Source of the DNA: Pseudaestuariivita sp.
GTDB lineage: Bacteria > Pseudomonadota > Alphaproteobacteria > Rhodobacterales > Rhodobacteraceae
Direction: 5' to 3'
NCBI GenBank assembly: GCA_020629995.1
Contig: JAHDCH010000077.1
Coordinates: 1-10,844, forward strand
DNA: 10,844 nucleotides
Shown: in pieces, positions 7,661 through 10,844 of the stretch
How positions within the stretch are numbered: position 1 is the first letter of the stretch
How the letters are laid out: the number at the start of each line of letters is the position of its first letter
Position numbers and translations under genes: made by a program
Notes under the pieces: model-generated
Databases searched by the model: none
Told to the model about the DNA's origin: nothing
Seen by the model: the letters and a program-made list of their open reading frames with translations, nothing else

Positions 7661-8338
7661 TTAATTGCCGCCACCACCGCTGAGCGGGCCGTCAGATTGC
7701 ACGTTGGTCAGCGTGCTTTGCGGCTGCGCGCTGCGCACGTATTCGCGGTAGATGATCCGCGCATAACGCCCGTCCAGCACGTTGGGATGCCCGCCGACAA
7801 AGCCCGACACTTCGGTCACGGTGCGCCGGTTGCGGCGGTCCATGTTCGGGGTGGGGATCACCGGCTGGGTTTCGCCAAATGACACGACAGCCTCAAGCCG
7901 CGAGCGGCTGATGCCCTGCGAGCCCAGGAAATGCACGACCGCCTGCGCGCGGCGCAGGCCGAGGCGTTTGTTGTAGGCCTCTGACCCGACCGCATCGGTA
8001 TGCCCGTAAACGCGGAAGCGCACTTCGGGGAACTGGCGGATCCATGCGGCCTGTTCGCGCAGCGTGTCGCGCGCACCGGCGTCCAGCGTGGCCGAATTGA
8101 AGGCAAAATTGACCGTGGTCAGCACTTCGGACGCGAACCGGCGGCCCAGATCATAGGCGTATTGCTGTTCGCCGGTCATCAGCGCCATGTTGTTCATGGT
8201 CGCGGTGCCGAAATTCCCGTGGTCGATCAGCGATCCCGCCTCGCGGTGGAATTGCGTGTGCACGGGATCCGAGCTGGTGCAGGCCGCTGCAAACACAGCG
8301 CTGCCAAGTGCCAGATATCTAAACATGTGCCCCCGCAT
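7661..8338 (-). CDS. OmpA-family lipoprotein in place of CpaD
   Basis: The 225-residue product has a signal peptide and lipobox AAAC (Cys20 counted from the first Met), a ~50-residue spacer, and a C-terminal OmpA/Pal-type peptidoglycan-binding domain at about 73-178. NFAFNSATLD opens the domain, YGHTDAVGSEAYNKRLGLRR carries the expected diaminopimelate contacts D115 and R130, and RRNRRTV closes it. A Gly-rich tail follows. It lies between the secretin gene and cpaE, the place of cpaD in Caulobacter-type clusters, so it probably anchors the secretin to the cell wall; that is inference. Two starts compete. ATG 8338 lacks a Shine-Dalgarno but is 7 nt after the cpaC stop. ATG 8326 (Met5) has GGGGG close upstream and gives a more compact signal peptide. 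The lipoprotein call holds for both. Confidence 0.9.
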   Translation of the reverse strand: MRGHMFRYLALGSAVFAAACTSSDPVHTQFHREAGSLIDHGNFGTATMNNMALMTGEQQYAYDLGRRFASEVLTTVNFAFNSATLDAGARDTLREQAAWIRQFPEVRFRVYGHTDAVGSEAYNKRLGLRRAQAVVHFLGSQGISRSRLEAVVSFGETQPVIPTPNMDRRNRRTVTEVSGFVGGHPNVLDGRYARIIYREYVRSAQPQSTLTNVQSDGPLSGGGGN

Positions 8339-8345
8339 ATCGCGA

Positions 8346-9770
8346 TCAATCCATTACGTAGCCATAAGACCCGCTGAAGTCCTGCTTGGCAACCTCTCCG
8401 GCGGCGCCTTTGGTCGGGCGGGTCCCGCCCTGAACGCGGCCAAACAGGAACAGGTCCTTTTCGGTGGGCGGTTTCACCCGGTCGGTGGGAAGCGCCAGCG
8501 CCTCGCCCCGGGTCGGGGTCACAAGATGCGGCGTGATGATGATGACCAGTTCGGATTGCGAGCGCTGGTATTCGGCGCTGCGGAACAGCGCGCCCAGCAC
8601 CGGAATGTCACCCAGCCACGGCACCTGGCCGTTCAGATCGGTGAAATCGTCCTGCAAAAGGCCCGCAATCGCAAAGCTTTCGCCATCGCGCAGCTCGACC
8701 GTGGTCGACGCTTCGCGCCGCGTGAAGGCCGAGATGGTAAAGTTGCCCTGGGTGAACCCGTTGGTCCCGTCCAGAGCCGAGACCGCGGTCTGCAGCTCGA
8801 GATTGATCAGATCGCCGTCCACCACGGTGGGGGTAAAGTTCAGCTCGATCCCGAAAGGTTTGAATTCGACGCTGACGGCGCCGTTTTCCTGGCTGACCGG
8901 TACGGGGTATTCGCCGCCCGCAAGGAACCGCGCCTCCTGCCCCGAAAGGGCGGTCAGGTTCGGTTCGGCCAGAGTGCGCACAACGCCTTTGGATTCAAGG
9001 GCTTCGAGCAAAACCGCCACTTCGACGGCGCCGGCGTTAAAGCCAAAGGAAATCGCGCCTTCGCGGTTGCCGGTGACCGGCAGGTTGCCACCAAGAATGG
9101 CTTGCTGGTTGCTGCCGCTGCTGCCCAGGCCGGTTCCGCCTTGAACACCCAGATTGTTGTCGAACAGCGCACCGCCCAGAGCGACCGAGCTTTGCAGCGA
9201 TTTCGACACCGACCGGCGCATTTCGGCGAACCGCACCTTCAGCATCACCTGCTGGATGCCGCCCACGGTCATCAGGTTCGACACGCGGTCAGGGGCATAG
9301 CGGTTGGCCAGCTCGAGCGCGCGTTCCAGTTTCACGATCGACGACACGGTGCCCGACAGGACGATCCCGTCGTTGGCGGTGCGCACTTCGATCTTTTCGC
9401 CGGGCAGGATCTGCCGCAGGCGTTCCTTGAATTCGGACACATCCGCCGACACGCGCACGTCCACGTTCGTGATCAGGCGCCCCGATGCATCAAGCAGCGT
9501 CAGCGTGGTCAGGCCGGGCGATTTGCCCAGCACATAGATGGTGCGGTCGCTCAGCGACGAGATGTCGGCGATGGCGGGATTTGCGATGCTAAGCTCGGCA
9601 AAGGGCACGTCGCTTTCGACGACGATGGCCCGGTTCATCGGAACGCTCAGGTTCGATGAGGTGCCGGTGCGCACGACGCGCAACGATTCGGCCTGCGCAA
9701 AGGGAGCGGGCGCCGTAATGGCGAGCGCAAAGGAGGCCAGAGCCGCCTTCAGAAATCTATCGATTTTCAT
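8346..9770 (-). CDS. cpaC: Tad secretin CpaC/RcpA
   Basis: The 474-residue outer-membrane secretin forms the pore through which the Flp pilus leaves. From ATG 9770 there is a signal peptide with likely cleavage after AQA (residue ~27), a pilus-formation N-terminal domain (~30-108, with PFAELSIANPAIADI), a BON-like domain (~112-165, with DGIVLSGTVSS) and the secretin domain (~175-415). The secretin signature VPWLGDIPVLGALF lies at 383-396 and is followed by the strand SELVIIITPHLV. Residues ~208-232 are a Gly/Ser/Asn-rich low-complexity loop. An upstream TTG at 9797 would add nine residues, but ATG 9770 is preferred: it gives a clean basic signal peptide and has GAGAGG (9779-9784) 8 nt upstream. 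A 198-nt gap with a terminator-like hairpin separates it from cpaB. Confidence 0.95.
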   Translation of the reverse strand: MKIDRFLKAALASFALAITAPAPFAQAESLRVVRTGTSSNLSVPMNRAIVVESDVPFAELSIANPAIADISSLSDRTIYVLGKSPGLTTLTLLDASGRLITNVDVRVSADVSEFKERLRQILPGEKIEVRTANDGIVLSGTVSSIVKLERALELANRYAPDRVSNLMTVGGIQQVMLKVRFAEMRRSVSKSLQSSVALGGALFDNNLGVQGGTGLGSSGSNQQAILGGNLPVTGNREGAISFGFNAGAVEVAVLLEALESKGVVRTLAEPNLTALSGQEARFLAGGEYPVPVSQENGAVSVEFKPFGIELNFTPTVVDGDLINLELQTAVSALDGTNGFTQGNFTISAFTRREASTTVELRDGESFAIAGLLQDDFTDLNGQVPWLGDIPVLGALFRSAEYQRSQSELVIIITPHLVTPTRGEALALPTDRVKPPTEKDLFLFGRVQGGTRPTKGAAGEVAKQDFSGSYGYVMD

Positions 9771-9778
9771 GTGACCTG

Positions 9779-9784
9779 CCTCTC
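9779..9784 (-). promoter_or_regulatory. Shine-Dalgarno GAGAGG of cpaC
   Basis: GAGAGG lies 8 nt upstream of ATG 9770 and would be inside the coding region if the TTG at 9797 were the start, so it argues for the ATG. Confidence 0.55.
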
Positions 9785-9819
9785 GATCACGCCTCAAGCA
9801 TGGGGTCTTGGTGCCCCGG

Positions 9820-9866
9820 TTTTGCTAACCATGCGCCGAGCCGTGCATTTTTGCAATGATTTTGCA
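9820..9866. repeat. Three TTTTGC elements upstream of cpaC
   Basis: On the plus strand TTTTGC occurs at 9820-9825 (followed by T), at 9849-9855 as TTTTGCA and at 9860-9866 as TTTTGCA. The last two are 11 bp apart, about one helical turn, inside a patch far richer in A/T than its surroundings. This fits a tandem protein-binding site or part of the cpaC promoter; chance cannot be excluded. Confidence 0.35.
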
Positions 9867-9913
9867 TGGTAAGGGGGTGCGGCCTGTGCCGTTGCGGCAA
9901 CAGACCCGATGTG

Positions 9914-9941
9914 AAAAGGGCGCGACCGGTGCCGCGCCCCT
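9914..9941 (-). terminator. Rho-independent terminator candidate after cpaB
   Basis: On the minus strand GGGCGCG (9933-9939) pairs perfectly with CGCGCCC (9918-9924) around an 8-nt loop. The stem can extend by a G-T and an A-T pair, and TTTT (9914-9917) follows. It starts about 30 nt after the cpaB stop at 9969. The stem is strong; the T-run is short, so partial termination (attenuation inside the operon) is more likely than a full stop. Confidence 0.6.
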
Positions 9942-9968
9942 GACGTGTCTTGCGGATGCGACGCAGGG

Positions 9969-10832
9969 TCAGTCGGCGCAGGGAATCTCGATTTCGATCT
10001 TCTCGGTGCCTTTGTTGACGCGTGTCGTGCATACTTCCTTTTTCTTGACCACGGCCGCCTGTTTGGTGACGGCGGTGATGCCCAGCAGCTTGCGCTGGTC
10101 AACCTCGATCACTTCGGCGACGGTTTCGTCCTCGGTGCCGACCAGCGACAGCGACAGACGACCGGTCGCCTGTGCCTGGGCGAGGGCGGCAACCTGCTGC
10201 GGCGTGGCCGCGACGGTGACGGTGTTGGCGATCGACGCTTCGGAGTTTTCCGATGCGGCGGTCTGGTCGATGGCGATCAGGTTCACGTTGGTTTCGATCA
10301 GGCGCGTGACGTCCAGCTTGGGGCTGTTGGGATCCTCGCCGGGGGCGCGGCCGCTCCAGTAGATGTCGACCCGGTCGCCGGGGCGCAAAAAGCCCGACAC
10401 GCCCGAGGCCACGTCGACCTTGATCGCAAAGGCGCGCATGCCCTTGCCCAGGCGCGAGGTCAGGCCCGCATCTTCGCCCGGTTCGGTCACCTTGACCGCC
10501 AGAACCGGTTCGAATTTTTCCATGGCCCGCAGCACATAGCGTGGACGCACTTCGCCTTCGGCAAAGGCGGGTGTTTCGGCGGTAAAGGCGCCTTCGGGGA
10601 TGGCTTTTTCCGGCCATTCGATCATTTCGATGTCTTCGGCGGTCAACGGCTCGCCGTATTTGACCGGCTTGGTCATGACATAGACGCCGACGGTCTTGAT
10701 CGCCTTGGCGCTCACCGCGCGTTCCTTGGCCAGTTCGGCCTGGTAAGCTCCGATGTAGTTCTTGGCCATGTAGACCGCAAAGCCGGCAAGGCCGACGCCC
10801 ACGATCAGGACCAGTCCAAATACCATACGCAT
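9969..10832 (-). CDS. cpaB: Flp pilus assembly protein CpaB/RcpC
   Basis: The 287-residue protein has one N-terminal membrane anchor (residues ~4-23). A SAF-like domain follows at ~47-112 (VKYGEPLTAEDIEMIEWP, then RAMEKFEPVLAVKV), then the RcpC/CpaB domain at ~128-245, including FLRPGDRVDIYWSG and VTVAATPQQVAALAQAQATG, which is typical of the family. It is expected in the periplasm, linking the inner-membrane complex with the secretin. The C-terminus carries two cysteines, C268 and C285, flanking a predicted beta hairpin; they are the only cysteines in the protein. ATG 10832 is preceded by AAGGGG at the window edge, 6 nt upstream, supporting it over Met3. The gene is complete. What lies upstream (often the pilin gene) is outside the window. 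Confidence 0.93.
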   Translation of the reverse strand: MRMVFGLVLIVGVGLAGFAVYMAKNYIGAYQAELAKERAVSAKAIKTVGVYVMTKPVKYGEPLTAEDIEMIEWPEKAIPEGAFTAETPAFAEGEVRPRYVLRAMEKFEPVLAVKVTEPGEDAGLTSRLGKGMRAFAIKVDVASGVSGFLRPGDRVDIYWSGRAPGEDPNSPKLDVTRLIETNVNLIAIDQTAASENSEASIANTVTVAATPQQVAALAQAQATGRLSLSLVGTEDETVAEVIEVDQRKLLGITAVTKQAAVVKKKEVCTTRVNKGTEKIEIEIPCAD

Positions 10833-10838
10833 GGTGTG

Positions 10839-10844
10839 CCCCTT
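10839..10844 (-). promoter_or_regulatory. Shine-Dalgarno AAGGGG of cpaB
   Basis: AAGGGG forms the last six bases of the window on the minus strand, 6 nt before ATG 10832. It supports that start over the in-frame ATG at 10826. Confidence 0.55.

Larger units (their letters stand above)
9771..9968 (-). other. Intergenic region between cpaB and cpaC
   Basis: This 198-nt gap holds the terminator-like hairpin after cpaB, a short GTTGC-G-GCAAC inverted repeat (9891-9901), an A/T-rich patch with repeated TTTTGC, and the cpaC ribosome binding site. A promoter for cpaC would be expected if the terminator is efficient. The only candidate, TTGCAA followed 17 nt later by CATGGT (minus strand), is weak. 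Confidence 0.45.

Noticed and set aside
7648..7663. TTAA-N6-TTAA resembling a CtrA box at the end of the OmpA gene
   Set aside because: The spacing is 6 rather than the canonical 7, and one half is the stop codon of the OmpA gene. CtrA does control pili in Caulobacter, so it was considered, but the match is inexact.
8187..9659. Plus-strand open frame of 490 codons
   Set aside because: Antisense to the secretin and OmpA genes, both unmistakable.
9771..9797. TTG at 9797 as cpaC start
   Set aside because: It adds a charged nine-residue extension before the signal peptide and leaves the Shine-Dalgarno inside the coding region. ATG 9770 fits better.
9876..9893. GGCAC...GCA resembling a sigma-54 promoter before cpaC
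   Set aside because: The distance between the GG and GC elements is about two bases too short and the TTGC element is absent.

Overview
The window is one strand of a Tad (tight adherence, Flp-type IVc pilus) assembly locus. The GC-rich sequence, the gene content and the gene order suggest an alphaproteobacterium, most likely a Rhodobacteraceae/Roseobacter-group member. That assignment rests on recognising the proteins and their order, not on a database search. All ten genes lie on the minus strand, so transcription runs from high to low coordinates and intergenic gaps are small.

In transcription order: cpaB/rcpC (10832-9969), periplasmic pilus assembly protein; a likely Rho-independent terminator and a 198-nt gap; cpaC/rcpA secretin (9770-8346); an OmpA-domain lipoprotein (8338-7661); a structured 219-nt leader; cpaE/tadZ (7441-6173); cpaF/tadA motor ATPase (6162-4720); tadB (4716-3748) and tadC (3737-2778), the two inner-membrane platform proteins; two different TPR lipoproteins of TadD type (2771-2214 and 2163-1303); a small prepilin peptidase, tadV/cpaA (1301-810); and the first 228 codons of a AAA-type ATPase with a winged-helix-like N-terminus (686 to the window edge). 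Pilin (flp/pilA) and the minor pseudopilins tadE/F/G are not here and presumably lie outside the window.

Together these make a near-complete secretion and assembly machine. TadV processes prepilin. TadA powers polymerisation on the TadB-TadC platform. TadZ places the complex. CpaB and the OmpA lipoprotein (in the position where other alphaproteobacteria carry CpaD) link it to the cell wall. The secretin CpaC, helped by TPR pilotin-like lipoproteins, forms the outer-membrane pore.

The core machine is a known system. The less familiar parts are: the winged-helix/AAA ATPase at the end of the cluster; the cpaE leader, where the Shine-Dalgarno sequence sits inside a hairpin and a 12-nt element is duplicated; a 13-nt inverted repeat further up the same leader that can form alternative structures; and a terminator-like hairpin between cpaB and cpaC that could set pilus component ratios. 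No tRNA, rRNA, CRISPR array, insertion sequence or broken gene was seen.
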